64,000 nucleotides of DNA from Paenibacillus sp. IHBB 10380 (lineage in GTDB: Bacteria; Bacillota; Bacilli; Paenibacillales; Paenibacillaceae), in assembly GCF_000949425.1 (NCBI RefSeq), contig NZ_CP010976.1, forward strand, positions 4,154,001 to 4,218,000, in the 5' to 3' direction. Below, piece after piece: positions 1 through 8,909 of the stretch; position 1 is the first letter of the stretch, and every line of letters begins with the position of its first letter. The notes beneath the pieces were generated by a model, which made no database searches, was not told where the DNA came from, and worked only from the letters and a program-made list of their open reading frames with translations. Both the position numbers and the translations under genes were made by a program.

Positions 1-293
1 ATAATAAGCTCTGCAACGACCCCTGCAGCAAGTGCAACCTTTTCTGCAGACTCATCCAACGTATCTTTGAACAGTTGGATATATTCAGGCGTTGGTTGAT
101 ATTCAACAGGAAGCATTTCAGAGTAATGCACGCCTGATTGTATAGCCTGTTCACGATCATTCGTTTCCTTCTCAAGATTTATCTCACTTAAATTCTTTAA
201 CAAGAAGATGACATCAGATTCGCTATAACTTCCCATCTGTTCGGGCTTCTTAATAACCCTGTCATATATTTTTTCATGTGAAGTCGCGTTCAT
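1..293 (-). CDS. StiP-like cysteine protease/PRTase-related Ter-module protein (partial, C-terminus beyond left edge)
   Basis: The first 97 or so residues of a protein that runs off the left edge. The ATG at 291-293 overlaps the TGA of the upstream PRTase gene (ATGA), so the two are translationally coupled. Visible stretches are GSYSESDVIFLLKNLSE, a REQAIQSGVHYSEMLP segment and EYIQLF, which match the N-terminus of the StiP family (DUF2983-type) found in Ter stress operons of Bacillus and Paenibacillus. In that setting the family is predicted to act with PRTase, lyase, ATP-grasp and HAD enzymes to make a nucleoside-like metabolite; the chemistry is not established. The catalytic part lies outside the window. 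Confidence 0.75.
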   Translation of the reverse strand, partial: MNATSHEKIYDRVIKKPEQMGSYSESDVIFLLKNLSEINLEKETNDREQAIQSGVHYSEMLPVEYQPTPEYIQLFKDTLDESAEKVALAAGVVAELI

Positions 294-1708
294 ACGTTAT
301 CTCCTTTCAATGAATGAAACTTGGGACCGCAAATAACAACGTTGATTTTTGTGAATCCCTTCGTGCGAAAAGATTGGAGCATTGGCTCGATACTTTCTAT
401 AGAATGATCCCGCTCTAAGAAAAGAAAAAGATCCTCATACTGGCCGGGGGAAATATTATAAACGAAATTGGCTAATCCATAATCATCTGGTGACGGAAAC
501 GAAACGCCATGTTTTACCGCGTAATCTGTATGATGTACAGAATGAATTGGGCTGCGGGTAGTGGAATGATAAGACACATTCTCGCCCATCTCGCTTGCGA
601 TTCTCATAGGAATGTACATGAATTCACCAGTACCAAGACATAGAGTATTCTCACCTTTCCTATATCCAGCCAATCTTTTGGCAGCTGCCGAGACACTCGA
701 ATCAGTCTTTCGGTTGTCGATCTGTTGAATACCGAACCTTCCAGTTCCCTTAGTATAAGGTGCACCATTCATGTATCCTTCGCTGTTTAGAGATTCTCCT
801 CTGGACGATTCGAAAAGATCATTCAGATAAATAAACTCAGTTGCTGGAATAACAGAGACTAATAATATTGCTTCTTGAGGAACAGATAAGATTGGATCAC
901 CCTGAACCTCAATTGTCCCCTTAATAAGAGACAATAACTTGATCGTGATATCCAGTTGTTGCTCCAATTCCATATAACGCTGTTCATCCTCAGGTGTTCT
1001 CCAATCTAAGAGAGACGCAACAATATAGATTTTACGGGGGAATTTCGCCTGAATATCCTTAATGATATTAAGTGCAGTCTTCCCCGTTGTAATCTCATCA
1101 TCGACCAATACGACGGTTTCTTCACCAGCTATAACATCTGCATCAATTGCATAACATCGGTGAGATACAGCGTGCGAATGTTCCTCATCGAAGTTAATTA
1201 ACGAGGTCATGGATGGGATTAGCTCGCGTGTTGTGTGAATATACGTACAACCGCCATCAAATACGTTATACATGCTGTGTCCCAATGCTGTAGCGGTTTC
1301 AGCAAAGCCAATAAACTTAACGGGGGCAGGTAATACTAACCGGCTTTGCTGGATTTTGCGATAAACCGTTCCCGCGTCTGTTGAGCCAGTTAAACCGTTA
1401 AGGATCTCAGAAAGAAGCTCCACCGTTTGTTCATTATTTTCATTCAATTCTTTAAACAATAATAGAGACAACGCCGCTCCACTTAATAAAGATATATAGG
1501 GATCAACAGGTATGTGCTTTCCTAAGATCTTGCTTACAAAGAGAAAAGCCCTCTTCTTGTTTATCCTTGCTGCCATTGAGAACAGTGAATCTAGCGGTAA
1601 TTGAAATGGATTCTCTTTAACAGAAACGGTTACAGATAAATCTCCTAGTATATTAAACGTATGCGTGTTCGTGGTTTGATAGTAAGGAGATATAGTTTTG
1701 TTCTTCAT
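290..1708 (-). CDS. Ter-operon phosphoribosyltransferase with C-terminal TRSP domain
   Basis: About 472 residues. A PRPP-binding loop (VLVDDEITTGKTA) sits near residues 200-212, the hallmark of type I phosphoribosyltransferases. Near residue 385 is STTRSPIHS, the TRSP motif that names the C-terminal domain of this family. Such PRTase-TRSP proteins are a fixed part of the biosynthetic module of Ter stress operons, which is predicted to make a modified nucleoside or ribosyl metabolite. I chose the ATG at 1706-1708 because GGGGTG lies 6 bases upstream; earlier in-frame starts at 1720 and 1738 are possible. The gene overlaps the end of the lyase gene by 56 bases and the start of the StiP-like gene by 4. 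Confidence 0.85.
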   Translation of the reverse strand: MKNKTISPYYQTTNTHTFNILGDLSVTVSVKENPFQLPLDSLFSMAARINKKRAFLFVSKILGKHIPVDPYISLLSGAALSLLLFKELNENNEQTVELLSEILNGLTGSTDAGTVYRKIQQSRLVLPAPVKFIGFAETATALGHSMYNVFDGGCTYIHTTRELIPSMTSLINFDEEHSHAVSHRCYAIDADVIAGEETVVLVDDEITTGKTALNIIKDIQAKFPRKIYIVASLLDWRTPEDEQRYMELEQQLDITIKLLSLIKGTIEVQGDPILSVPQEAILLVSVIPATEFIYLNDLFESSRGESLNSEGYMNGAPYTKGTGRFGIQQIDNRKTDSSVSAAAKRLAGYRKGENTLCLGTGEFMYIPMRIASEMGENVSYHSTTRSPIHSVHHTDYAVKHGVSFPSPDDYGLANFVYNISPGQYEDLFLFLERDHSIESIEPMLQSFRTKGFTKINVVICGPKFHSLKGDNV

Positions 1709-2858
1709 GTAGCACCCCATATATTTTTGATCTTGCAATTATCCGCTGCGCCCAATTTAGATGCGGTTTGATTTCGTTCATTTTATTAGAATATTCACTT
1801 TTAAGAACTCCAAGGTAATCATTATTGTTTGCCACGATACTGGTTGCATCAACGAACTCTTCATGAGTAACGACGTAAAGAGATTGAACAGGTTTAATAT
1901 GCGATGGGTGAATGATGGTCTTTCCAATTATCCCATTCTCCTTATCCATCATCGCTTCATGAATCAAACCGTCTACGTAATTGGTGATGAATTCCATTCG
2001 TAACTTACGACCGGGCTGCCCCAATATTTCTTCAAAAGGTGTTAGTCTTAACTGTGGTTTTAATACTCGTTCACGGGAAGCGAAGTATTCCCATACAGGA
2101 CCGGAAATGACATAGGGAGAATCCATTCTTCCAAAGATATTTATGATGTCCGAAATGCAGTCACGGATCGGTGCAATATCATAAATCGTCATATCAGGGC
2201 TTCTTCTTAATCCAAACAAGCTGGAAAAATCAGTTGCTCCAATTCTGACGTTAAGAACAAACTCTTTATTATCGTCTAATATTCTCTTGATCCCAAGAAG
2301 AGTATCCATCCGTAACTCCTTATAAATGACAGATGCCGTCTCTAAAATTGGCAAGCCATACAACGTAGGAGACGATGGACTCTTAGCTCTGTTATACCCT
2401 GAGATTACGTCGAAATACGCCGTACCATTCTCAGGTGTGAATTTGGGTAGAATAAACCCCGTGATTAAGGTGATATTTTCCTCCAGCTTCGCAATCATAC
2501 GCTTCATTTGTTCCGCACTTCTTACACGTATAAACAAAAGCGGTAAGTTGTTATAAGCAAGGGAACCGATCTTTAGGAATGAGGAAATACCGAAAATTTG
2601 CTGAAGAAGGGATTCCTCTGCTAAATCAATTTGGTTATCACCAATCGCATCCTCCAAATCAATGACCATCGTTGTGAGCCCTTCATTCTTTTGGGTCAGG
2701 ATATCCTCAGCGATCGTTTGTCTAGTCGCAGGGCAGTATAATGCTGCGCCAATCGCATAAGCAAGCACCTCCTGATTCGAAGTGTTATTAAATGAGAGTG
2801 GAGCAGAAAAGAAGAGCTGCTTTTCTACCTCTTTTGTAATGTAATTAAAATATCGCAT
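1653..2858 (-). CDS. HpcH/HpaI aldolase / citrate lyase beta-like C-C lyase of the Ter module
   Basis: A 401-residue TIM-barrel lyase. Family marks are VIDLEDAIG at about 65-73 (acidic metal-binding loop), FIRVRS at about 109-114 and FILPKF at about 135-140. It belongs to the citrate-lyase-beta-like enzymes that sit beside PRTase-TRSP and StiP genes in Ter operons and are thought to make or break a C-C bond in the module's unknown metabolite. The open frame extends upstream to 3020 into terC; I start at the ATG at 2856-2858 because AAGGA lies a few bases before it and family N-termini begin with RYFNYI-like sequence. A GC-rich hairpin separates it from terC. Confidence 0.8.
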   Translation of the reverse strand: MRYFNYITKEVEKQLFFSAPLSFNNTSNQEVLAYAIGAALYCPATRQTIAEDILTQKNEGLTTMVIDLEDAIGDNQIDLAEESLLQQIFGISSFLKIGSLAYNNLPLLFIRVRSAEQMKRMIAKLEENITLITGFILPKFTPENGTAYFDVISGYNRAKSPSSPTLYGLPILETASVIYKELRMDTLLGIKRILDDNKEFVLNVRIGATDFSSLFGLRRSPDMTIYDIAPIRDCISDIINIFGRMDSPYVISGPVWEYFASRERVLKPQLRLTPFEEILGQPGRKLRMEFITNYVDGLIHEAMMDKENGIIGKTIIHPSHIKPVQSLYVVTHEEFVDATSIVANNNDYLGVLKSEYSNKMNEIKPHLNWAQRIIARSKIYGVLHEEQNYISLLSNHEHAYV

Positions 2859-2895
2859 ACATCTTCGTCCTTTTCTTAAAATAGTATAAAAAATA

Positions 2896-2922
2896 AATCC
2901 CCCCAATAGTGAAAGGGGGGAA
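2896..2922 (-). terminator. Intrinsic terminator/attenuator between terC and the lyase gene
   Basis: Six C (2899-2904) and six G (2915-2920) form a six-bp all-GC stem with a 10-base loop. Read on the minus strand it is followed by ATTTATTTTTT. It lies 37 bases after the terC stop, so it should end or attenuate transcripts from the terD side before the biosynthetic module. Confidence 0.65.
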
Positions 2923-2958
2923 TTTGAACTCCGATACTTCAAAACGATACCGACAGCT

Positions 2959-3750
2959 TTAAACAGATTTAACTTCTTTTTTACCCTTGCGTACTGAACT
3001 AAAGATGATAGTTCCAACAAATACGCCTATTATTACACTAAAGAACAATACATGAGATACCTCGAACCCAAATGCTGCGGCAATCATTTTCAAACCGATT
3101 ATAATAATAAGGATAAAGGCTGCTTTTTCAAGTTCCGGATACTTATCAATTAATGCGAGGAAAACTTGTGCGACACCACGCATCATCAGCACACCTAATA
3201 TACCTCCCAAGAACAATACCCACACTTTCTCACTCACACCAAATGCCGCTAGTACGCTGTCTATACTGAACGCTATGTCCATCAATTCAACAGCGATAAC
3301 CGTGCGCCAAAAACCCAAGCCTTTGTTTTGTATTTCTTCATCCTCATCGTATTTTTTCCCAATATAAGGAATAAGAGGAATATTACCCACTCGAGCAAAC
3401 TTAACTTTTAGATCAAATAGATTACTCAGTGCGATCCAAAGAAGATATACCCCACCAGCTACCTTTACCCATGTGATCTGTACAAGATATACACCAACTC
3501 CGATAGCTAGAAAACGAAAAATATAAGCACCCAGTATACCGTAGAACAATGCTCTCTTTTGTTGCTCTTTCGGTAGATGTTTTACCATAACAGCAAGTAC
3601 AAGTGCATTATCTGCCGATAACAAACCTTCCAAGAGAACTAAAGTAAGAATAATGCCCCAACTTGCGGGATCGCTTAGGACACCCGATAGATTATCCCAG
3701 TTAAAGAAGCTTGAGAAATTAGCTAGCATGCTTTGAAAAAAATCAATCAC
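2959..3750 (-). CDS. terC: TerC family integral membrane protein
   Basis: About 263 residues with seven to nine hydrophobic segments. Two conserved acidic membrane motifs of the TerC family are clear: GLLSADNALVLAVM near residue 40 and ELMDIAFSIDSVLAAFG near residue 155. TerC/YceF/Alx proteins are linked to tellurite and metal-ion (manganese) stress and are known partners of TerD proteins. I choose the GTG at 3748-3750 because GGGAG lies 8 bases upstream; the longer frame begins with a TTG at 3768 with no good ribosome site. It follows the fused TerD gene closely and is probably in the same operon. Confidence 0.88.
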   Translation of the reverse strand: MIDFFQSMLANFSSFFNWDNLSGVLSDPASWGIILTLVLLEGLLSADNALVLAVMVKHLPKEQQKRALFYGILGAYIFRFLAIGVGVYLVQITWVKVAGGVYLLWIALSNLFDLKVKFARVGNIPLIPYIGKKYDEDEEIQNKGLGFWRTVIAVELMDIAFSIDSVLAAFGVSEKVWVLFLGGILGVLMMRGVAQVFLALIDKYPELEKAAFILIIIIGLKMIAAAFGFEVSHVLFFSVIIGVFVGTIIFSSVRKGKKEVKSV

Positions 3751-3776
3751 TTTATTAGCTCCCGTCAATTTCTATA

Positions 3777-5036
3777 TTATTTACTCCCTGCTACCCATCG
3801 TAAGCCCCAATTAAAAGCCTCGTCAATTTTCTGATGTCCCGAAAAATGTCGTACGATTCTCTCAATACTCATAGTCTCATCCCTTACATTTGAGATCATA
3901 GCAATAGCAACCATTGAACGACTGTTATCATGCTCGTCCAATCTAACCACGATATCTGGCCCACCATTTTGTTTAATGGTTACAACTCCATCCGCCTCAG
4001 CCCAATTCGATACTCCCTCATAAATAAAGGTGAATACGAGAATTCTTCGGAACTCAGAGAGCTTACTGCCATTGATTCTTATATTTTCCCCCGTCTTGAT
4101 AGAACCGGTTCTATCATCCCCATCTAGCATAATATAAGGTTCGCGAGTGAGTGAACCAAAGGAATCTCCCAATGCTTGAACGATCCCTTTTCTACCATCT
4201 TTGAGCTCGTAAAGGCAGGCAAGATCCAAATCGACCCCTTGGTTTCTCTTCCAAATACTACTTTTCTTTCCTTGTTGATTCCAGTTGAGATTTATTAAAA
4301 TTTCCCCAAGACCACCTGATTTTTTCTCGAGATTAATCGTATCTCCCTTTTTCTTCAATTCAATTTTCGAAAGGTTGAGGTGAATTGGTTTTTCTGGTGA
4401 TGGTGCCGGTGTAGGAACAATCGGTTTTGGCACAACTCGCGGCTGCACAGGAGGTATAATCGGCGTCGGTTGAGGCTGATTGGTATTTGGAGTATCCTTC
4501 ACCTCAATCCCGTAGCTACCACAGAGTGCCTTCAATCCACCGGAATAACCTGCTCCAATAGCATTGAACTTCCATTCACCGTTGTATCTATATAATTCCC
4601 CTATAACTATTGCCGTTTCTACAGACAAATTGTTTTCCAAGTCATAACGAATAATTTCTTGTCCCGTTGTGTCATTTATAAATCCAACGTATACACCGCT
4701 CACTTGACTAAATGTTTGACGTCTTAATTCCCCTTCATAAAGGGTTAGTGTAAAAGCTATTTTTTCAACAGAAGGTAACGCTAGGGTTAAATTAATTTTC
4801 ACTTGTCTTTCACTTGAGCTGTTCTCATGGTAGCTAATAAACGAATTACTGGCATTTCCATAAAATATAAGATCTTCGTCACCTTTTACTTTGCCGTTTT
4901 GCGCTAGCAAAAAGGCGGAAGTGTCTACTTCAACCTCTGGTGGGGCAGACCAACCTATTATGGCGGTAACATTGGTAATTCCTTGGTTTGTTTTCGTTAA
5001 GTCCACCTTTTGCCCTTTGATAACTGAAACGGCCAT
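3777..5036 (-). CDS. Two-domain TerD-family fusion protein with degenerate first domain
   Basis: 419 residues. Residues 1-170 resemble TerD ([13 protein letters not shown] start, ETAIVIGELYRYNGEWKFNAIGAGY end) but lack the acidic calcium-binding GDN-TG-GDGDDE stretch of the sister proteins. A proline-rich linker (about 175-215, repeated P-P-I and PxP) leads to a second TerD-like domain (about 220-419) with VDLDLACLYEL and LDGDDRTG, which keeps acidic ligands. The fusion resembles the longer TerF/TerA-like members. It is the fourth in a row of TerD paralogs and precedes terC. Start chosen at ATG 5034-5036 with AGGGTGAG upstream; the ATG at 5057 would place that site inside the gene. Confidence 0.85.
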   Translation of the reverse strand: MAVSVIKGQKVDLTKTNQGITNVTAIIGWSAPPEVEVDTSAFLLAQNGKVKGDEDLIFYGNASNSFISYHENSSSERQVKINLTLALPSVEKIAFTLTLYEGELRRQTFSQVSGVYVGFINDTTGQEIIRYDLENNLSVETAIVIGELYRYNGEWKFNAIGAGYSGGLKALCGSYGIEVKDTPNTNQPQPTPIIPPVQPRVVPKPIVPTPAPSPEKPIHLNLSKIELKKKGDTINLEKKSGGLGEILINLNWNQQGKKSSIWKRNQGVDLDLACLYELKDGRKGIVQALGDSFGSLTREPYIMLDGDDRTGSIKTGENIRINGSKLSEFRRILVFTFIYEGVSNWAEADGVVTIKQNGGPDIVVRLDEHDNSRSMVAIAMISNVRDETMSIERIVRHFSGHQKIDEAFNWGLRWVAGSK

Positions 5037-5115
5037 ATATATGTACTCACCCTTCATTGTGAAATATGGAGAGAGATTAGGGCAATGATTCCATCACCCT
5101 AATTTAGTCTAATCT

Positions 5116-5691
5116 TTAAGCTAAGCCGTAGTTCTTAACCAATGATTCTAAACCACCAGCAAAACCGCTACCTATGGCTTGGAATTTCCAATCGCCACCT
5201 TGACGGTAGAACTCGCAAAAAACAACGGCTGTTTCAGTGGAGAAGTCTTCACCCAAATCATATCGAAGAATTTCATTTTTGTTAGCTTCGTTTACTACAC
5301 GTACAAAAGCGCTACTGACTTGACCGAAGTTCTGGCCACGTTGAGCTGCATCGTGAATAGTAACCGTAATACCGATCCGGGAGATGTTAACAGGAACTTT
5401 ATTGAAATCAATGATAATCTCCTCGTCATCTCCATCGCCCTCGCCTGTGCGATTATCACCTGTATGTAAGACTGCTCCATCATAAGCATTGAGATTATTG
5501 TAGAATACGAAATCGGCCTCGCCTTTTGCTTTGCCATCTTCATGTAACAAGAAGGCAGAGGCATCAAGGTCAAAATCAGCACCACCATTGTATTTGTTGG
5601 TATCCCAGCCTAAACCGACAATCACCTTTGTAAGACCAGGATTTGTCTTGGTAAGATCAATCCGTTGACCTTTGGACAAGTTAATAGTCAT
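5116..5691 (-). CDS. TerD family protein (general stress/tellurium resistance)
   Basis: 191 residues, normal TerD length. Shows the family start [36 protein letters not shown], and the calcium-binding [16 protein letters not shown] stretch, ending in [22 protein letters not shown]. TerD proteins are cytoplasmic Ca2+-binding beta-sandwich proteins that associate with TerC at the membrane under stress. The ATG at 5689-5691 has AAGGTG 9 bases upstream, better than the earlier in-frame start at 5703. Close homolog of its neighbours on both sides; corresponds to B. subtilis YceD/YceE type. Confidence 0.93.
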   Translation of the reverse strand: MTINLSKGQRIDLTKTNPGLTKVIVGLGWDTNKYNGGADFDLDASAFLLHEDGKAKGEADFVFYNNLNAYDGAVLHTGDNRTGEGDGDDEEIIIDFNKVPVNISRIGITVTIHDAAQRGQNFGQVSSAFVRVVNEANKNEILRYDLGEDFSTETAVVFCEFYRQGGDWKFQAIGSGFAGGLESLVKNYGLA

Positions 5692-5757
5692 ATTGTATCG
5701 CACCTTTCTAATATGGAAATAATCATGGCCGCCCGAAGGAAGCCATGTGTGTGTTTC

Positions 5758-6333
5758 TTATTGCAGTCCGTAATCTTTAGTTAGACCCGCAAGACCATCT
5801 TTGTAGCCACTTCCAACAGCAGAGAACTTCCATTCGCCATTGTTACGATACAACTCACCAACAACCACTCCAGTTTCAATGGAGAAGTCCTCGCCAAGGT
5901 CAAAACGGATCAATTCTTCATCTGAATCTTCACTGACGATACGTGCGTAGGCATTAGCTACCTGACCGAAGTTTTGGTTTCGTTCAGCAGCAGCATCAAT
6001 TGTGATCGTAAATGCGATTTTTTCAATGGTTGTTGGAACGCTCAATAAATCAATTTTGATTTGCTCGTCGTCACCATCACCATCACCCGAACGGTTGTCA
6101 CCGGTATGGACTACAGAACCATTTTCGTTTTGAAGATTGTTGTAGAACACAAAGTTCTTCTCGTTGTCAACTTTCCCTAATGCGTTTACGCAGAAAACAG
6201 AAACATCAAGATCGAACTGACCGCCGCCATCATACTTATTTGTGTCCCAGCCTAGACCAACTGTAATTTTTGAGAGTCCCGGATTTGTCTTGGTAAGATC
6301 TACCTTTTGACCTTTTGAAAGATTAATTGCCAT
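5758..6333 (-). CDS. TerD family protein
   Basis: 191 residues, the canonical TerD form: [32 protein letters not shown], then [16 protein letters not shown], the acidic metal-binding loop, and the usual [24 protein letters not shown] end. Ribosome site GAGGTAA precedes ATG 6331-6333. It is strongly similar to the product encoded just downstream at 5116-5691, so the two look like a local duplication. Role by family: calcium-dependent stress protein of the Ter complex. Confidence 0.94.
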   Translation of the reverse strand: MAINLSKGQKVDLTKTNPGLSKITVGLGWDTNKYDGGGQFDLDVSVFCVNALGKVDNEKNFVFYNNLQNENGSVVHTGDNRSGDGDGDDEQIKIDLLSVPTTIEKIAFTITIDAAAERNQNFGQVANAYARIVSEDSDEELIRFDLGEDFSIETGVVVGELYRNNGEWKFSAVGSGYKDGLAGLTKDYGLQ

Positions 6334-6363
6334 TGAATGATTACCTCGCTTTTTTTGTTTTAA

Positions 6364-6957
6364 TTACTGATAACGTGCAGCCAGAATACTAATATGTGCT
6401 GCATGAGCACCTTCGCCAATCGCTTGGAATTTCCACTCGCCATTGTGACGATAGATTTCTCCAGTGATCAAAGCAGTCATTCCAGCGTAGCTGTCAGTAA
6501 GGTTGAACTTAACTAATTCTTGATTGTTTGCACTGTTTACTATACGGATAAATGCAGATTTGATCATGCCGAAATCTTGATTTCTTTGTTCAGCTTGATA
6601 AATATTAACGACAACAAGGATCTTTTCTACATCAGAAGGCACTTTTGAAAGTTCAATGGTGATTTGCTCGTCATCGCCATCGCCCCCCCCGGTAAGGTTG
6701 TCTCCAGAATGCTGAACAGAGCGACAGGCACTAGTAAGATTATGGAAGCAGACGAGGTTGCCATTCTTCGTCAATTTTCCGTTAGCATCTAGCAATAGTG
6801 CAGACGCATCACAGTCAATATTAGCATTTTTCTTTTTGCTTCCAAACCAACCTTTGGCTTCAGCTGGGTCCCAACCAAGGCCAACTACAAGCTTGGTAAG
6901 TCCTGCTGTACCTTTAGTTAGATCAATTTTTTGACCTTTTACGAGATTTATACTCAT
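6364..6957 (-). CDS. TerD family protein with inserted loop, first terD of the operon
   Basis: 197 residues. N-terminal NLVKGQKIDLTKGTAGLTK and GLGWDPAEAK are followed by an insert (GWFGSKKKNANID) before CDASALLL; this long-loop form matches the YceC/TerZ branch. The acidic loop HSGDNLTGGGDGDDEQ is intact. A very strong ribosome site, GGAGGTGA, precedes ATG 6955-6957. It is the promoter-proximal gene of the terD-terD-terD-fusion-terC series and lies 110 bases after a SigW-type promoter. Confidence 0.93.
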   Translation of the reverse strand: MSINLVKGQKIDLTKGTAGLTKLVVGLGWDPAEAKGWFGSKKKNANIDCDASALLLDANGKLTKNGNLVCFHNLTSACRSVQHSGDNLTGGGDGDDEQITIELSKVPSDVEKILVVVNIYQAEQRNQDFGMIKSAFIRIVNSANNQELVKFNLTDSYAGMTALITGEIYRHNGEWKFQAIGEGAHAAHISILAARYQ

Positions 6958-7068
6958 GATTTTTAGGTCACCTCCTCTTTTAGTAATATTTTGGATATAA
7001 ACTAGTATATATTATGTAATCAACAAATTTTTCGACTTATCGACAACATTTTCCAACACTTTTATTAA

Positions 7069-7094
7069 TACGGCATTTTCTTCCTGTCGTTTCA
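7069..7094 (-). promoter_or_regulatory. ECF sigma factor promoter (SigW-type) for the terD operon
   Basis: On the minus strand TGAAAC (7089-7094) is followed after exactly 16 bases by CGTA (7069-7072), the consensus and spacing of extracytoplasmic-function sigma-W promoters. B. subtilis yceC-I is known to be driven by such sigma factors, which supports the call. Confidence 0.8.
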
Positions 7095-7179
7095 AAAAGG
7101 AGAATTTATTTTTTTATTTATAATTAAAGAAGACAGAAAACTTAGGACACTGATCTAAGCACCCTTTCTTTTGTACGAA

Positions 7180-7623
7180 CTACAGGCTGAATTCGCTAGG
7201 ATTCAGTCCAAGGGCATCACAAATTTCTCGAACAATCGCCTTTTCTTTATCATCGAAATCTCCATCGGCTGCGCCAATTGCGCTACATACACCCACAATC
7301 AGACGACCAACTTCCGGTTTACTACGGAATTTCGCAATCGTTTTGAGTGCCTCTTGTTTGCCAATGATAGCGTCAAACTCGATGTTACCAACGAAATGAT
7401 TGAATCGGTTGATTACTTCGCCCATATCAAATACCTTTAATTCTTCGCTCCGACTCATGTAACCAGACATCTTTTGCTTCTCGCTGGAATCAATCGAACC
7501 GTCAGCTCCTGCAACAATTGCGCAACCCGCAACCACTGCATCCATGAAGTCTTTGTTCTTAAATTTTTTGACTTGATCAGTCAATCCTTGCTTTGAGTTT
7601 TTTAACCACATTGTAAATGACAC
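7180..7623 (-). CDS. terB: TerB-like tellurite resistance protein
   Basis: 147 residues with two TerB-type repeats: DAVVAGCAIVAGADGSIDSSEKQKM near 28-52 and IVGVCSAIGAADGDFDDKEKAIV near 108-130. The paired acidic D-G-x-(I/F)-D loops are the metal-binding feature of TerB, a cytoplasmic helical protein that joins the TerC membrane complex. Start is GTG 7621-7623, 9 bases after GGAGG. It lies upstream of the terD promoter with a weak hairpin in between, so it is likely its own unit. Its upstream region holds a perfect 18-bp tandem repeat. Confidence 0.85.
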   Translation of the reverse strand: MSFTMWLKNSKQGLTDQVKKFKNKDFMDAVVAGCAIVAGADGSIDSSEKQKMSGYMSRSEELKVFDMGEVINRFNHFVGNIEFDAIIGKQEALKTIAKFRSKPEVGRLIVGVCSAIGAADGDFDDKEKAIVREICDALGLNPSEFSL

Positions 7624-7663
7624 TTGAGCAATCCTCCCGAAGGTAATTTATTTTATCAACATT

Positions 7664-7699
7664 ATTAAACTATATTCGACAATTAAACTATATTCGACA
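7664..7699. repeat. Perfect tandem 18-bp repeat upstream of terB
   Basis: The 18-mer ATTAAACTATATTCGACA occurs twice without gap (7664-7681, 7682-7699), 41 bases before the terB GTG. Each unit carries a TATAGT-like hexamer on the minus strand, so it could double a -10 element or an operator. Confidence 0.8.
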
Positions 7700-7908
7700 T
7701 TTAATACTATTTCCCTCTTTTAGAAGATTGTTCAAATTAAATAACAAAAAATAACAAGCCGATTCAACGACGAGTGTAGTCCACTGCAGTTCAAGAATGG
7801 CTTGGTAATTTAATGTTAATGGAAAACTTCCGTGATGAATCAGTCTTGGGGGCCCTTAATTCACTGAATCGATAGATATGTTGTTCTTCATGAGGTCAAA
7901 CAAGGATG

Positions 7909-8607
7909 TCACCTCTTCCATTCATTAATAATTGTACGGATATGTTGTAGATACTCAGGGTTAATGGGCTTCAGCGGATCACCGTCTTGTCTTACGGCTG
8001 AGCCAAAATGAACACGACTTACACCCGATTGCCTAAGGAAAGATTCGAGCCCTTGTTCGGTTAAGCCGGCACCTGCCAGAATTGAAATCGATTGACCAGC
8101 GGTTAGACGAACAAGCTTCGCAAGCTGATCTGCGCCTTCCGGTGCAGTCTTACATCCTCCGGATGTTAGAATATCAGTAATTTCCGGATATTGTGAAAGA
8201 ACATCTAGCGCTTCTGCCTGATTCCGAACCTCATCAAACGCCCGGTGGAAAGTAACCTTTATACCGTTTGCAGCATCCAAAAGAATCTTCAGATTCTCCT
8301 CATCTACAGTCCCATCATGCCTAAGCATCCCCATAACAAGGTCAAGTCCTCCTACCGAACCGATATGAACAATATCCCTTCTCATCGTCTCGATATCTTC
8401 TTCATCGTATTGGAATGATCTAGCATGAGGTCGTACCATAACCCTAACGGGAATGGATACTGCCTCTCGAACTTTCTCTATAAGAGCAAGACTGGGCGTT
8501 AAGCCGCCCTCACTTATGCCCGTTATCAATTCAATTCGATCAGCACCCCCGCGTTCAGCCATAATGGCATCCCCAACAGTCGTAGCAATAACTTCTAACA
8601 ACATCAT
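7909..8607 (-). CDS. cutC: CutC family copper homeostasis protein
   Basis: 232 residues, TIM-barrel CutC. The family start LLEVIATTVGDAIMAERGGADRIEL is followed by GGLTPS, VMVRPHARSFQYDEED, TFHRAFDE (about 122-129) and DILTSGGCKTAPEG (about 148-161). CutC is linked to copper tolerance, though its exact function remains debated. GGAGG lies 7 bases before ATG 8605-8607. It stands apart from the Ter genes and from the cluster that follows; no shared promoter is evident. Confidence 0.92.
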   Translation of the reverse strand: MMLLEVIATTVGDAIMAERGGADRIELITGISEGGLTPSLALIEKVREAVSIPVRVMVRPHARSFQYDEEDIETMRRDIVHIGSVGGLDLVMGMLRHDGTVDEENLKILLDAANGIKVTFHRAFDEVRNQAEALDVLSQYPEITDILTSGGCKTAPEGADQLAKLVRLTAGQSISILAGAGLTEQGLESFLRQSGVSRVHFGSAVRQDGDPLKPINPEYLQHIRTIINEWKR

Positions 8608-8817
8608 TAATTCGCCTCCTGATCATAATCATACCCCCTATCCATGCATACTCCAAATCTCCCGTTAAGGGCAGTTGCCTTTTGTAGAGGAGGCCAATTA
8701 TATATAGTCTTAAAAGCCGATCTGAACGCAACCGACTTCCAGAGAATTCACAAATATCTGGAGAGAGATTATAAGATTAAAGTACAGCGATAGCGAACGA
8801 GAAAATAACAAAAGAAA

Positions 8818-8863
8818 AAGCCGAGTGAAATTCAGGAGTAAATACCTGATTCCCTCTCGGCTT
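8818..8863 (-). terminator. Intrinsic terminator at the end of the 9-27 kb minus-strand run
   Basis: AAGCCGAG (8818-8825) pairs with CTCGGCTT (8856-8863); inside, TTCAGGAGT and ACCTGATT add a second helix. On the minus strand the stem is followed by TTTTCTTTTG. It closes the gene ending at 8910. Upstream 8608-8817 holds no gene I can support. Confidence 0.75.
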
Positions 8864-8909
8864 GTTACTTTCTACGAAACGATTAATTCCATAGTTCTTT
8901 ATCGTCTGA

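Noticed and set aside
1761-2003. Plus-strand frame opposite the lyase gene
   Set aside because: Shadow of the minus-strand coding sequence.
7120-7159. Possible terminator after terB (CTTAG-N9-CTAAG)
   Set aside because: Only a 5-bp stem with a large loop; too weak to list as a feature.
8680-8793. Plus-strand frame ending ADLNATDFQRIHKYLERDYK then IKVQR
   Set aside because: Looks coding-like, perhaps the tail of a lost gene, but has no start and no family I recognise.
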